Shown here: in pieces, positions 44,007 through 53,788 of the stretch
Numbering within the stretch: the first letter of the stretch is position 1
How the letters are laid out: each line of letters opens with the position of its first letter
NCBI RefSeq assembly: GCF_015277895.1
Contig: NZ_CP063815.1
Coordinates: forward strand, 1,674,001-1,738,000
DNA from: Microbacterium abyssi
GTDB lineage: Bacteria; Actinomycetota; Actinomycetes; Actinomycetales; Microbacteriaceae
Direction of reading: 5' to 3'
Length of the DNA stretch: 64,000 nt
Notes under the pieces: generated by a model
The model's input: the letters and a program-made list of their open reading frames with translations, nothing else
Told to the model about the DNA's origin: nothing
Databases searched by the model: none
Program-made: the position numbers and the translations under genes

Positions 44007-45053
44007 TTACGGCGCGCTTTGCAGCTGCGCTGAATGCGTCAGTGCATTGAGGCGGGATATGGCGCGCAGGTACTTCTTGCGGTATCCGCCGCCGAGCATC
44101 TCCTCGGCGAACACCTGATCGAGGCTCACCCCGGTGGCGATGATCGGAACCTGCGCGTCGTACACGCGGTCGACGAACGCGACGAATCGCAGCGCCTCGG
44201 ACTGATCGGTGAGCACGTGGACGTCGCGCAGCCCCACCAGGGAGATCCCGTCGATCAGGCGGATGTAGCGCGACGGGTGCACCTTGGCGAGGTGACGGAC
44301 GACATCGCCGAACACATCATCGGATGCTGTGCCCTCCGCCGCTGCGAGCTCACGCTCGTACGCGGTCTCGTCGAGCACCACGGCCTTGCCGTCGAGGGCG
44401 CGCTGCCGGAAGTCGACGCCGTCGATGCGGATCGTCTCGAAGCTGTCCGACATCGCGTGGATCTCGCGGAGGAAGTCCTGGGCCGCGAATCGTCCCTCGC
44501 CGAGTGCGTTCGGCGGAGTGTTGGAGGTCGCTGCGAGCTTCGTCCCGGACGAGACCAGCTCCCCGAGCAGCCTCGTCATCACCATCGTGTCGCCCGGATC
44601 GTCGAGCTCGAACTCATCGATGCACAGCAGATCGGAACCGCGCAGCAGGTCGACGGTGTTCTTATAACCGAGTGCGCCCACGAGCGCGGTGTACTCGATG
44701 AACGAGCCGAAGTACTTCCGGCGGGCGGGCATGGCGTGGTAGATCGAGGCGAGCAGATGGGTCTTGCCGACGCCGAACCCGCCGTCGAGGTAGACGCCGG
44801 GCTTGACCGCGGGCTCCTTCTTCGCTCGGCTGAACAGCCCGCCGCGCTTGGCCGGCGCTCCGCGACCGGCGAACCGCTGCAGCAGCTCCTTCGCCTCCGC
44901 CTGCGAGGGGTAGGCGTCATCCGATCGATAGCTCTCGAAGGTCGCACCGTCGAACTGCGGTGGAGGAACGAGGCTCGCCAGCATCTCGGGGCCGGTGACC
45001 ACGGGCTCGCGCGCGGTCAGATGCGCGACGTTCTGGCTGTTCGTGTCGGTCAT
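44007..45053 (-). CDS. zapE: Cell division protein ZapE/AFG1-like ATPase
   Basis: 348-residue AAA-type ATPase. Walker [14 protein letters not shown] near residue 95 and Walker [17 protein letters not shown] near 150 are clear, and the C-terminal part has [14 protein letters not shown] and [15 protein letters not shown]. ZapE modulates the FtsZ ring in enterobacteria; the actinobacterial role is not shown. It lies downstream of amtB's promoter region, with the GlnR box between them. Confidence 0.92.
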   Translation of the reverse strand: MTDTNSQNVAHLTAREPVVTGPEMLASLVPPPQFDGATFESYRSDDAYPSQAEAKELLQRFAGRGAPAKRGGLFSRAKKEPAVKPGVYLDGGFGVGKTHLLASIYHAMPARRKYFGSFIEYTALVGALGYKNTVDLLRGSDLLCIDEFELDDPGDTMVMTRLLGELVSSGTKLAATSNTPPNALGEGRFAAQDFLREIHAMSDSFETIRIDGVDFRQRALDGKAVVLDETAYERELAAAEGTASDDVFGDVVRHLAKVHPSRYIRLIDGISLVGLRDVHVLTDQSEALRFVAFVDRVYDAQVPIIATGVSLDQVFAEEMLGGGYRKKYLRAISRLNALTHSAQLQSAP

Positions 45054-45184
45054 GCCATTCCTGTGTCGAAGTCTTACGGATCGGGTACTGGGCGCACCGA
45101 ACGGCTCTATGGTCGAAGGGGACGGCTCAACATTACGCCGTCCGCGCCAGAGCCCCTGCTCGCCTACCCACCGAGGAGTGCCAC

Positions 45185-46081
45185 ATGTCCGTCGAGTTCG
45201 ACACGTCCGTCCCGAAGTTCGCCGAGTACTCCGAGCCCGGCCGCCTCGTCAGCACCGAGTGGCTCGCCGCGCACCTGGGACAGCCCGGGCTGATCGTGGT
45301 CGAGTCCGACGAGGACGTGCTGCTCTACGAGACCGGCCACATCCCCGGCGCCGTGAAGGTCGACTGGCACACCGAACTCAACGACCCGGTCGTGCGCGAT
45401 TACGTCGACGGCGAGGGGTTCGCCGCGCTACTCAGCCGCAAGGGCATATCGCGCGACGACACCGTCGTCATCTACGGCGACAAGAACAACTGGTGGGCGG
45501 CGTACGCCCTGTGGGTGTTCTCGCTGTTCGGCCACGAGGACGTGCGCCTGCTCGACGGCGGACGCGACCGCTGGATCTCCGAGGGCCGCGAGATCACCAC
45601 CGCCGCGCCCATTCCCACTCCGACCGACTACCCGGTCGTCCAGCGCGACGATTCCGTCCTCCGCGCCTACAAGGACGACGTCGTCGCCTTCATCGGCTCC
45701 GGCCCCCTCATCGACGTGCGCTCCGCCGAGGAGTACAGCGGTGAGCGCACGACCGCGCCCGCGTACCCCGAGGAGAGCACGCTGCGCGCCGGGCACATCC
45801 CCACCGCGCAGAGCGTGCCGTGGGCGAAGGCGGTCGCGGACGACGGCGGTTTCAGGCCGCGCGCCGAGCTCGACGCCATCTACCGCGACGGCGCCGGCAT
45901 CGCCGACGGCGACGACATCGTCGCGTACTGCCGCATCGGCGAGCGATCCAGCCACACCTGGTTCGTCCTCAAGCACCTGCTCGGCTTCGACAAGGTGCGC
46001 AACTACGACGGCTCGTGGACGGAATGGGGCAGTGCCGTGCGGGTGCCGATCGTCACGGGGGCAGAGCCCGGCTCGCGCTGA
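45185..46081 (+). CDS. sseA: Thiosulfate/3-mercaptopyruvate sulfurtransferase (two rhodanese domains)
   Basis: 298 residues. Two rhodanese domains: inactive N-terminal ([21 protein letters not shown]) and catalytic C-terminal with Cys249 in [12 protein letters not shown]. Moves sulfur from thiosulfate or mercaptopyruvate to acceptors. Only 19 bases separate it from sufE, so they are probably one operon for sulfur delivery, as in mycobacteria (sseA with a SufE-like gene). Confidence 0.93.
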   Translation: MSVEFDTSVPKFAEYSEPGRLVSTEWLAAHLGQPGLIVVESDEDVLLYETGHIPGAVKVDWHTELNDPVVRDYVDGEGFAALLSRKGISRDDTVVIYGDKNNWWAAYALWVFSLFGHEDVRLLDGGRDRWISEGREITTAAPIPTPTDYPVVQRDDSVLRAYKDDVVAFIGSGPLIDVRSAEEYSGERTTAPAYPEESTLRAGHIPTAQSVPWAKAVADDGGFRPRAELDAIYRDGAGIADGDDIVAYCRIGERSSHTWFVLKHLLGFDKVRNYDGSWTEWGSAVRVPIVTGAEPGSR

Positions 46082-46100
46082 CCGTGGGAGAATTGCCGGG

Positions 46101-46532
46101 ATGAGCACTACGCACGTTCCCGATACTCTCGCGGAGATCCGCGACGACTTCCTCGAGCTTCCCGAAGCCGAGCGGCTCCAGCTGCTGCTGGAGTTCTCGA
46201 ACGAGCTCCCGGAGGTCTCGGACGAGGTCGCGAACCACCCCGAGATGTGCGAACGGGTGGCGGAGTGCCAGTCGCCCGTCTACATCTACGTCGAGGTGCA
46301 GGGCGACGTCGTGACGATGCACGCGACGGCGCCGCCGGAGGCTCCGACCACTCGCGGCTTCGCCAGCATCCTCGCGCAAGGCATCACCGGCCTGACCGCA
46401 GACGCGGTTCTCGCCATCCCTGATGACTACCCGCAGTCCATCGGTCTCACGCGTGCGGTGTCGCCGCTGCGCATCGCGGGCATGACCGGGATGCTGATGC
46501 GCGTGAAGCGCCAGGTGAGTCAGAAGCGCTGA
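46101..46532 (+). CDS. sufE: SufE family sulfur-acceptor protein
   Basis: 143 residues. ERVAECQSPVYIYVE carries the sulfur-accepting Cys56, followed by APPEAPTTRGFASILAQG. Takes persulfide sulfur from a cysteine desulfurase or, given its neighbour, from the rhodanese. ATG at 46101 is chosen; upstream in-frame sequence belongs to the sseA coding shadow. Its stop ends one base before the tail of the hydrolase gene. Confidence 0.92.
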   Translation: MSTTHVPDTLAEIRDDFLELPEAERLQLLLEFSNELPEVSDEVANHPEMCERVAECQSPVYIYVEVQGDVVTMHATAPPEAPTTRGFASILAQGITGLTADAVLAIPDDYPQSIGLTRAVSPLRIAGMTGMLMRVKRQVSQKR

Positions 46533-47687
46533 TCACTCGGCGGCGCTGAAGCCGTGCGCGCTCATCCAGTCGGTGATCGCGGCCGTCCAGCCGATCTGGT
46601 CGTAGTTCCAGATCTTGGTGTGCCTGGCGACAGTGAAGCGCGGCATCGTGACGAGGTCCGGCCGCGCCTCGGCCAGAGCATGCGACGCGTCGGAGGGGAC
46701 GAAGCCGTCGTCGTCGCTGTGCAGCACGAGGATGGGGACCGTCAGCTCATCGGCCCTCGCCACGATGTCGAGACGATCGAACGGGATCGCGTCCTCCGAA
46801 CCGCTGAGCCGTGCTGTCAGCGGCGACGACAGCGCATTCATCGCGAGTGCGGGAAGGGGATCGCGGATGCCGGATTCGTGCGCCTGGAACTTCAGCACCG
46901 TCCGCCAGTCGACGACGGGCGAATCGAGCACGACGCCGGCGATCGCCTGCCGATTGCCCGAGGATAGGGCAGTCTGAAGCGCGATCGCGCCGCCCATCGA
47001 CCACCCCATCAGCAGCACGCGCATAGCGCCGTGGCGCAGGGCGTAGGCGATCGCGGCATCCACGTCGCGCCATTCCGAGGCGCCCAGCGCGTACGACCCG
47101 CCGCGGCTGCGCGGGGCCTCGCCGTCGTTGCGGTACGAGACGACGAGGTTCGGCAGCCCCATCGCGTGGAACACCGGGACCGCACGCAGGCACTCGGCTC
47201 GCGTGACACCGCGTCCGTGCACCTGGATGACCCAGGTCGAGGACTCCGCGGGGAAGAGCCAGGCGGGGCACGGGCCGGCCGGCGAGCCGATCAGCACCGG
47301 CTCCCAAGGCAGGTGCAGTTCGGTGGGCGAGGAGTAGTACCATCCGCTGAATCCCGCCGGCCGGTCGATCTTCGCTCCGGGCTCGATCTTGGTCAGCAGC
47401 TTGCGCCGCACTCGCGTTGCATCAGCGCTCAGCACCGCGCCGAGTTTCACGTAACCGTAGGTGCCGGTGGTGAACAGTCCGTAGCGGCCGGGCAGTTCGG
47501 TGTCGGGCGTCCTCGTCAGCTCGATGGTCTGCGCCCCTGTGTCGACCGCGAGGATCTCGGTGTCCGCGATCCTCGCCCTGGGCGTGACCACGCGCCGGCC
47601 GATCGAGAACACCAGCAGTGCCGCCCCGGTGAGCAGCGCGATCAACGCGGGCAGCAGCAGCGCAACGGCGTGCCTGAGACTCTTCAT
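46533..47687 (-). CDS. Membrane-anchored alpha/beta hydrolase
   Basis: 384 residues. An N-terminal helix (LLLPALIALLTGAALLVFSI) may anchor it. The alpha/beta hydrolase core has GWSMGGAIALQTAL (nucleophile Ser), LHSDDDGFVPSDAS and a late His in VARHTKIWN. Substrate unknown; the context (sulfur and RNA genes) gives no hint. TAGAGT lies nine bases before the ATG and overlaps the -10 box of the divergent DUF3000 gene. Confidence 0.85.
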   Translation of the reverse strand: MKSLRHAVALLLPALIALLTGAALLVFSIGRRVVTPRARIADTEILAVDTGAQTIELTRTPDTELPGRYGLFTTGTYGYVKLGAVLSADATRVRRKLLTKIEPGAKIDRPAGFSGWYYSSPTELHLPWEPVLIGSPAGPCPAWLFPAESSTWVIQVHGRGVTRAECLRAVPVFHAMGLPNLVVSYRNDGEAPRSRGGSYALGASEWRDVDAAIAYALRHGAMRVLLMGWSMGGAIALQTALSSGNRQAIAGVVLDSPVVDWRTVLKFQAHESGIRDPLPALAMNALSSPLTARLSGSEDAIPFDRLDIVARADELTVPILVLHSDDDGFVPSDASHALAEARPDLVTMPRFTVARHTKIWNYDQIGWTAAITDWMSAHGFSAAE

Positions 47688-47696
47688 CGCTTCCTG

Positions 47697-47706
47697 ACTC
47701 TAGCCT
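47697..47706. promoter_or_regulatory. Overlapping divergent -10 boxes
   Basis: TAGAGT (minus, for the hydrolase) and TAGCCT (plus, for the DUF3000 gene) share bases at 47701-47702. Only 25 bases separate the two ATG/GTG starts, so the two promoters cannot be occupied at once. Confidence 0.5.
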
Positions 47707-47712
47707 GTCACC

Positions 47713-48294
47713 GTGAGCGCACACCCCGACGCCGGAGCGCAGTTCGCACGCGTTGCCGACGAACTGCGTAAGACGGCGTTCAGAGCCGACATCGTGGTGC
47801 GCGAGATCCCCGCACCGCAGGGTCTCGCACCGTTCTCGGTCGCGCTCGCCGCTGATGTCCGCCCTGACGATCACGGCGACTCGATCTACGGCACAGGACG
47901 CTTCGTCCTCCTGCACGATCCCGATGAGCCGGGCGCATGGGGAGGACCCTGGCGGATCGTCGCGTTTGCGCAGGCGCCGCTGGAGCCCGAGATCGGCACC
48001 GATCCCCTGCTCGCCGACGTCACGTGGTCCTGGCTCGTGGACGCCCTCGATTCCCGCGACGCCGGCTATCACTCGGCTTCAGGTACGTCGACGAAGACCA
48101 TCTCGAAGGGCTTCGGCTCACTCGCTGCGGAAGGCGATGGCGCGCAGATCGAACTACGCTCTTCTTGGACGCCGGAAGAGCCTTTCCGGCCGCACGTGGA
48201 AGCATGGGCCGAACTCGTCGGCATGCTGGCCGGTCTCCCGCCCGGCTCCGAGAACATCGCCGTGTTCGGCGCGCGAAAGGCAGGTCGTGACTGA
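47713..48294 (+). CDS. DUF3000 domain-containing protein
   Basis: 193 residues, GTG start. RKTAFRADIVVREIPAPQGLAPFSVALAADV and YHSASGTSTKTISKGFG are typical of DUF3000, a family kept next to ribonuclease D in actinobacteria. It overlaps rnd by eight bases. Function unknown. TAGCCT plus six bases precede the GTG, suggesting a leaderless mRNA. Confidence 0.92.
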   Translation: MSAHPDAGAQFARVADELRKTAFRADIVVREIPAPQGLAPFSVALAADVRPDDHGDSIYGTGRFVLLHDPDEPGAWGGPWRIVAFAQAPLEPEIGTDPLLADVTWSWLVDALDSRDAGYHSASGTSTKTISKGFGSLAAEGDGAQIELRSSWTPEEPFRPHVEAWAELVGMLAGLPPGSENIAVFGARKAGRD

Positions 48295-49480
48295 GTACTC
48301 CGTCATCGACGATTTCCCCCGATTCGAAGAAGCATGCCGCACCCTCGCCGCGGGCACCGGTGCCGTGGCCGTCGATGTGGAGCGCGCCTCGGGGTTCCGC
48401 TACTCGCAGAGGGCCTATCTGGTCCAGGTGTTCCGACGCGATGCCGGTGTGTTCCTGTTCGACCCGCCGGCCCTCGGTGATTTCTCGCCCCTGCAGGCGG
48501 CGATCGGTGATGTCGAGTGGGTCTTCCACGCCGCCAGCCAGGATCTGCCGTCGCTGCGCGAGCTCGGGCTGGAACCGGTGACCCTGTTCGACACCGAGCT
48601 GGCCGCACGTCTGCTCGGTCATGAGCGAGTCGGGCTCGCCGCCGTCGTCGAGGACACCATCGGGGTCGCGCTGAAGAAGGAGCACTCGGCGGCCGACTGG
48701 TCGACCCGCCCGTTGCCTGCGGCGTGGCTCGATTACGCGGCCCTCGATGTCCTGCACCTCGTCGACGTGCGCGACAGGATCGCCGCCGAGCTCGAGGAGC
48801 AGGGAAAGACCGAGTTCGCGGCCCAGGAGTTCGCGGCTACGCTCGCGCAGCCGCCACGCCCGCCGCGCGAGGATCCCTGGCGGCGTCTGAGCGGCCTGCA
48901 CCAGGTGAAGGGCGCTCGCAATCTCGCCGTCGCGCGTTCGCTGTGGGAGGCACGCGAGGAATACGCGCAGCAGCAGGACACCTCCCCCGGCAGGCTCGTG
49001 CCGGATCGGTCGCTCGTCGCGGCCGTGCTGGCGAATCCGCAGTCCAAACAGGCGCTGGCCGGTGTGCAGGCGTTCAACGGACGCGCGAGCCGCACCGAGC
49101 TCGACCGCTGGTGGGCGGCGATCGTCCGCGGGCGCGACAGCACGACGCTGCCTCGTGAACGGGTGCCGAGCGATGCGCTGCCGCCCGCGCGTGCGTGGTC
49201 CGATCGCAACCCCGAGGCGGACGCGCGTCTCAAGCTCGCCCGCCCCGCCGTCGAAGAGACGGCGGAGGCGCTGAACATGCCGACCGAGAATCTCCTGAAG
49301 CCGGAGTCTCTGCGCCGGATCGCCTGGGCTCCCCCGGCTCTGACGGCGGATGCCGTATCCGAAGCCCTGGCCGCGCTCGGGGCGCGTCCGTGGCAGATTG
49401 AGCAGACTGCACAGAAGATCCTGGATGCCTTTGTAGAAGCCGTGCAATCGGCCGACCCGGCCGTCGCTTCGGAATCGTAG
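48287..49480 (+). CDS. rnd: Ribonuclease D-family 3'-5' exonuclease with HRDC domain
   Basis: 397 residues, GTG start overlapping the DUF3000 gene by eight bases. DEDD motifs: VAVDVERASGFRYSQRA, VFHAASQDLPSLRELG and LDYAALDVLHLVDVRD. Residues about 200-290 form an HRDC-type helical domain (PWRRLSGLHQVKG). Trims tRNA and other RNA 3' ends. Long C-terminal part is Ala/Arg-rich. Confidence 0.93.
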   Translation: MTEYSVIDDFPRFEEACRTLAAGTGAVAVDVERASGFRYSQRAYLVQVFRRDAGVFLFDPPALGDFSPLQAAIGDVEWVFHAASQDLPSLRELGLEPVTLFDTELAARLLGHERVGLAAVVEDTIGVALKKEHSAADWSTRPLPAAWLDYAALDVLHLVDVRDRIAAELEEQGKTEFAAQEFAATLAQPPRPPREDPWRRLSGLHQVKGARNLAVARSLWEAREEYAQQQDTSPGRLVPDRSLVAAVLANPQSKQALAGVQAFNGRASRTELDRWWAAIVRGRDSTTLPRERVPSDALPPARAWSDRNPEADARLKLARPAVEETAEALNMPTENLLKPESLRRIAWAPPALTADAVSEALAALGARPWQIEQTAQKILDAFVEAVQSADPAVASES

Positions 49481-49552
49481 GTTCGATCCAACCGATTCCT
49501 CTCGCCTCAGGGCGCCTCCTAGGCTGAAGCCACACCTAACTTTGGAGGCAGA

Positions 49553-50758
49553 GTGGCCGAGATCTCGGACGTCTACTTCGTCGATGGCATGCGCACACCC
49601 TTCGGGCGCGCCGGCGAAAAGGGCATGTACTGGAACACCCGCGCGGATGACCTCGCTGTGAAGGCGACGATCGGCCTCATGGAGCGCAACGCCACCGTTC
49701 CCGCGGACCGCATCGATGATGTCGCAATCGCCGCGACGTCGCAGACCGGTGACCAGGGGCTCACGCTCGGTCGCTCGGTCGCGATCCTCGCAGGCCTCCC
49801 CAACACCGTCCCCGGTCTCGCCGTGGAGCGCATGTGCGCCGGCGCGATGACCAGCGTGACGACCATGGCCGCGTCGATCGGCATCGGCATGTACGACTTC
49901 GCCCTCGCCGGCGGTGTCGAGCACATGGGCCACCACCCGATCGGGGGCAACGCCGACCCGAACCCGCGCTTCGTCGCAGAGAAGATGGTCGACCCCGGCG
50001 CGCTCAACATGGGCGTCACCGCCGAGCGCATCTTCGACCGGTTCCCGCACCTCACCAAGGAGCGCTCCGACCGCTTCGGCATGCTGAGCCAGCACAAGGT
50101 GCAGGCGGCCTACGACGCGGGCAAGATCCAGCCCGACCTCGTTCCGGTCGCGGTGAAGGATGCCACCGGCGCGTGGGGCCTCGCCACCGAGGACGAGGGT
50201 CGTCGCCCGCACACGACGATGGAGGACCTCGCAGGTCTCAAGACGCCGTTCCGCCCGCACGGACGCGTGACCGCAGGCACCTCGTCGCCGCTCACCGACG
50301 GCGCGACGATGTCGCTGCTCGCCGGCGGCGGCGCGGTGAAGGAGTTCGGCCTGCAGCCCAAGATGAAGCTCGTCTCGTTCGCGTTCGCGGGCGTGCAGCC
50401 CGAGATCATGGGCATCGGTCCGATCCCGTCGACCGAGAAGGCGCTGAAGAAAGCCGGGCTGAAGATCTCCGACATCGGCCTGTTCGAGCTGAACGAGGCG
50501 TTCGCGATCCAGGTGATCTCGCTGCTCGATCACTTCGGCATCGCCGACGATGACCCGCGCGTCAACCAGTGGGGCGGTGCGATCGCGGTCGGGCATCCGC
50601 TCGCGGCATCCGGTGTCCGCCTGATGATCCAGCTCGCCGCGCAGTTCGCCGAGCGCCCCGACGTCCGCTACGGCCTCACGGCCATGTGCGTGGGTCTCGG
50701 CCAGGGCGGCTCGGTCATCTGGGAGAACCCGTTCTACGACGGCAAGAAGCGGAAGTGA
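49553..50758 (+). CDS. fadA: Acetyl-CoA acyltransferase (thiolase)
   Basis: 401-residue thiolase for beta-oxidation. Active Cys95 is in VERMCAGAM, the His in GHPLAASGVRL and the second Cys in MCVGLGQGG. A GTG start follows GGAGGCAGA. It is eight bases before fadB, so the pair forms the trifunctional beta-oxidation complex. A TAGGCT -10 candidate lies about 30 bases upstream. Confidence 0.96.
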   Translation: MAEISDVYFVDGMRTPFGRAGEKGMYWNTRADDLAVKATIGLMERNATVPADRIDDVAIAATSQTGDQGLTLGRSVAILAGLPNTVPGLAVERMCAGAMTSVTTMAASIGIGMYDFALAGGVEHMGHHPIGGNADPNPRFVAEKMVDPGALNMGVTAERIFDRFPHLTKERSDRFGMLSQHKVQAAYDAGKIQPDLVPVAVKDATGAWGLATEDEGRRPHTTMEDLAGLKTPFRPHGRVTAGTSSPLTDGATMSLLAGGGAVKEFGLQPKMKLVSFAFAGVQPEIMGIGPIPSTEKALKKAGLKISDIGLFELNEAFAIQVISLLDHFGIADDDPRVNQWGGAIAVGHPLAASGVRLMIQLAAQFAERPDVRYGLTAMCVGLGQGGSVIWENPFYDGKKRK

Positions 50759-50766
50759 GTGCTGGA

Positions 50767-52911
50767 ATGACCGACTACGAAAAGATCGACTTCTCCCCCA
50801 TCGTCGACCTCGCCGGCGACGAGGTCGTCACGCACTCCACCGTGCGCGACGTCCGCCTCCCGTCCGGCAAGGTGCTCGCGCTGATCACGCTCGACAACGG
50901 GCGCGACCACACCCGGCCGAACACCCTGGGGCCGGCGACCCTCACCGAGCTCGGCGAGACGCTCGCCGAGGTCAAGACACGCGCGGCCGCCGGTGAGATC
51001 CAAGCGGTCGGCATCACCGGCAAACAGTACATCCTGGCCGCCGGCGCCGATCTGTCGGACATCACCAAACTCACCTCCAAGGACCAGGCCCGGCTCATCG
51101 CCCAGCTCGGTCACAAGGTGATCGGATCGCTGAGCGACCTCGGCGTGCCCTCCTTCGCTTTCGTGAACGGCCTCGCGCTCGGCGGCGGCCTCGAGATCGC
51201 GCTGAACTCGACGTATCGCACCGTAGATGCCTCGGCCGCCGCGATCGCGCTCCCCGAGGTGTTCCTGGGTCTGATCCCCGGCTGGGGCGGCGCCTACCTG
51301 CTGCCGAACCTGATCGGCATCGAGAACGCTCTTGAGGTCGTCATCTCGAACCCGCTGAAGCAGAACCGCGTATTGAAGCCCCAGCAGGCGTTCGATCTGG
51401 GCATCATGGACGCGATCTTCCCCGCCTCGAACTATCTGGAGAACTCGCTTGCCTGGGCGGACGGCGTTCTGACCGGCAAGGTCAAGGTCGAGCGCAAGAA
51501 CGAGCCGGGCAAGATCGAGCGGCTCACCAAGTGGCCGATCGCGATCAAGATGGCACGAGGCATGCTGGAGTCGAAGATCGGCACCGTGCCGCGCTCGCCC
51601 TATCTGGCCCTCGAGCTCCTCGACAAGGCACGCGGCGGTACGAAGGCAGAGGGCTTCGCCCGCGAGGACGAGGCACTCACCGAGCTCGTCGCGGGCGATC
51701 AGTTCGCGGCATCCATGTATGCGTTCGATCTCGTGCAGAAGCGCGCCAAACGACCGGTCGGCGCACCCGACAAGGCGCTCGCGAAGAAGGTCACCAAGGT
51801 CGGCATCATCGGCGCAGGACTCATGGCCAGCCAGTTCGCGCTGCTGTTCGTGCGCAAGCTCCAGGTGCCGGTGCTGATCACCGACCTCGACCAGGCGCGC
51901 GTCGACAAGGGCGTGGCGTACATCCACGAGGAGATCGGCAAGCTCGAGCAGAAGGGCCGTCTGGATGCCGACTCCGCGAACAAGCTCCGAGCGCTCGTCA
52001 CCGGCACGACCGACAAGTCGCTGTACGCGGACTGCGATTTCGTGATCGAGGCCGTGTTCGAGGAGGTCGGCGTCAAGCAGCAGGTGTTCGGGGAGATCGA
52101 GCAGATCATCGCAGAGGACGCGATCCTCGCGACGAACACCTCCTCGTTGTCCGTCGAGGAGATCGGCGCCAAGCTCGCACACCCCGAGCGCCTGGTCGGA
52201 TTCCACTTCTTCAACCCGGTGGCGGTCATGCCGCTCATCGAGATCGTGAAGACCCCGGTCACGAACGAGCAGACCCTGTCGTCCGCGTTCGTGGTCGCCA
52301 AGGGCCTCGGCAAGAACGCGGTGCTCACAGCGGACGCGCCCGGTTTCGTCGTGAACCGGCTGCTGGCGAAGGTCATGGGCGAGGCTGCGCGCGCCGTGTA
52401 CGAGGGCACACCTGTCGCCGACGTCGAGAGGGCGTTCGGTCCGCTCGGACTGCCGATGGGACCGTTCCAGCTCATCGACCTCGTCGGCTGGAAGGTCGCA
52501 GCTCACGTGCAGGACACGATGGTGCGGCACTTCCCCGACCGCTTCTACGCGAACGAGAACTTCCACGCTCTCGCCGAGCTGGACGCGGTCGTCGAGAAGG
52601 ACAAGGGCGGTCGCGTCACGGGGTGGACCAAGGCAGCCGAGAAGGCGCTCAAGGGCAATGTCGGGAATGCTCCGGCCTCCGCCGAGACGATCCTCGCCCG
52701 CGTGCAGGACGGTCTCGCCCAGGAGATCAAGCTCATGCTCGACGAGAAGGTCGTGCCGGAAGTCGAGGACATCGACCTGTGCCTGATCCTCGGCGCCGGA
52801 TGGCCGTTCATCGACGGCGGCGCCTCGCCGTACCTCGATCGCGAGGGCGCATCCGAGCGCGTCTTCGGAGCGACGTTCCACAACCCGCCGATCCGCGGCA
52901 TCGGCGGCTGA
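50767..52911 (+). CDS. fadB: Fatty-acid oxidation multienzyme (enoyl-CoA hydratase plus 3-hydroxyacyl-CoA dehydrogenase)
   Basis: 714 residues. N-terminal crotonase domain (ITGKQYILAAGADLSDI, FVNGLALGGGLEIALNS, LPEVFLGLIPGWGG) followed by an NAD-binding dehydrogenase (VGIIGAGLMASQFALLFV, FHFFNPVAVMPLIEIV) and its C-terminal helical part. Converts enoyl-CoA to 3-ketoacyl-CoA; thiolase upstream finishes the cycle. ATG at 50767 is chosen. A strong terminator follows. Confidence 0.96.
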   Translation: MTDYEKIDFSPIVDLAGDEVVTHSTVRDVRLPSGKVLALITLDNGRDHTRPNTLGPATLTELGETLAEVKTRAAAGEIQAVGITGKQYILAAGADLSDITKLTSKDQARLIAQLGHKVIGSLSDLGVPSFAFVNGLALGGGLEIALNSTYRTVDASAAAIALPEVFLGLIPGWGGAYLLPNLIGIENALEVVISNPLKQNRVLKPQQAFDLGIMDAIFPASNYLENSLAWADGVLTGKVKVERKNEPGKIERLTKWPIAIKMARGMLESKIGTVPRSPYLALELLDKARGGTKAEGFAREDEALTELVAGDQFAASMYAFDLVQKRAKRPVGAPDKALAKKVTKVGIIGAGLMASQFALLFVRKLQVPVLITDLDQARVDKGVAYIHEEIGKLEQKGRLDADSANKLRALVTGTTDKSLYADCDFVIEAVFEEVGVKQQVFGEIEQIIAEDAILATNTSSLSVEEIGAKLAHPERLVGFHFFNPVAVMPLIEIVKTPVTNEQTLSSAFVVAKGLGKNAVLTADAPGFVVNRLLAKVMGEAARAVYEGTPVADVERAFGPLGLPMGPFQLIDLVGWKVAAHVQDTMVRHFPDRFYANENFHALAELDAVVEKDKGGRVTGWTKAAEKALKGNVGNAPASAETILARVQDGLAQEIKLMLDEKVVPEVEDIDLCLILGAGWPFIDGGASPYLDREGASERVFGATFHNPPIRGIGG

Positions 52912-52923
52912 CCGCGCTGAGAG

Positions 52924-52964
52924 GGTGCGGGGATGGGGCGTTTCGCTCCGGCCCCGCACCTTTT
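52924..52964 (+). terminator. Rho-independent terminator after fadAB
   Basis: GGTGCGGGG and CCCCGCACC form a perfect 9-bp stem, with a further GC-rich inner part, followed by TTTT. Confidence 0.9.
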
Positions 52965-53054
52965 CGCGTAACACCGGGGAAAATGATGGTGAACACCTCG
53001 CACTGACGGTGCTTGCGGTCGTGGCGCAGACGTCGAATGAGCGACAGTTGAGCC

Positions 53055-53750
53055 ATGGACGCGTTCTTCTCCATCTTCAGCGGTTCAGGAATGTCCACGC
53101 TTGTGAAGAGCGGAACGGCGGTGCTCACGACACTGCTCGTGGTTCCGGCACTCCTCAAGCTCTTCCTGGTCACGGTGGATGAGGGCTGGGCGGCGATCCG
53201 CACGCGCAACGGCAAGCCCATCATCCGGAGGGCATCCTCCCGTGCGGTGCGCACGGGGCGCGGCACGGCAGGCGAAGTAGTGGTGCTGCAGCCCGGCACG
53301 CACGGCGCGTTCCCGATGTTCTACTGGTACAAGCTCATCGACGTGCGCGTGCGCTCGACGGATCTCCCTGCCCGGCAGCTCACCGGCGCGACGGGCCACC
53401 AGCACCTGGTGCACGCCTCATTCGAGTGGCGTCCGATCGCTACCGGCCGCGACCTGCGCGTCTTCGAGCTGGATGTCGTCAATGTCAAAGAGCGTGCGGC
53501 GAACATCGTCGGTGCGGCGCTGCGCGATGTCATCCGCACGCTCGAGGGCAACGATCTGCCGCACAACTCCGAGCTCGGCATCCGAGTTCTTCAGGAGTGC
53601 GCGGAGAAGACCCTCAGTGCGTGTGGGGTCGAGATCCTCTCGGTCATGATCACCGGCAACGCCCTCACCGACGGCCACCTGCTCTCCCAGGCCATGCGTG
53701 CGAACGACCGCGACCATGAGGCGGTCGCGGCACTGCATGCCCTGAACTGA
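53055..53750 (+). CDS. SPFH/band 7 domain protein
   Basis: 231 residues. An N-terminal hydrophobic helix (TAVLTTLLVVPALLKLFLV) and a band 7 fold (TVDEGWAAIRTRNGKPIIRR, VVVLQPGTHGAFPMFYWYK, RAANIVGAALRDVIRTLEG). The stop codon TGA lies just upstream in frame, which fixes the ATG. Related proteins form membrane scaffolds; no specific role is known here. It is 50 bases before the TetR gene. Confidence 0.85.
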   Translation: MDAFFSIFSGSGMSTLVKSGTAVLTTLLVVPALLKLFLVTVDEGWAAIRTRNGKPIIRRASSRAVRTGRGTAGEVVVLQPGTHGAFPMFYWYKLIDVRVRSTDLPARQLTGATGHQHLVHASFEWRPIATGRDLRVFELDVVNVKERAANIVGAALRDVIRTLEGNDLPHNSELGIRVLQECAEKTLSACGVEILSVMITGNALTDGHLLSQAMRANDRDHEAVAALHALN

Positions 53751-53788
53751 ACCCGCCAGTGGTGACTCGAATCGGTCAGGGACCGTGC

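Noticed and set aside
48020..50596. Very long open frame on the minus strand opposite rnd and fadA (858 codons)
   Set aside because: Its translation is an Arg/Leu/Gly-rich string without motifs and lies antisense to two clear genes; high GC content creates such frames.
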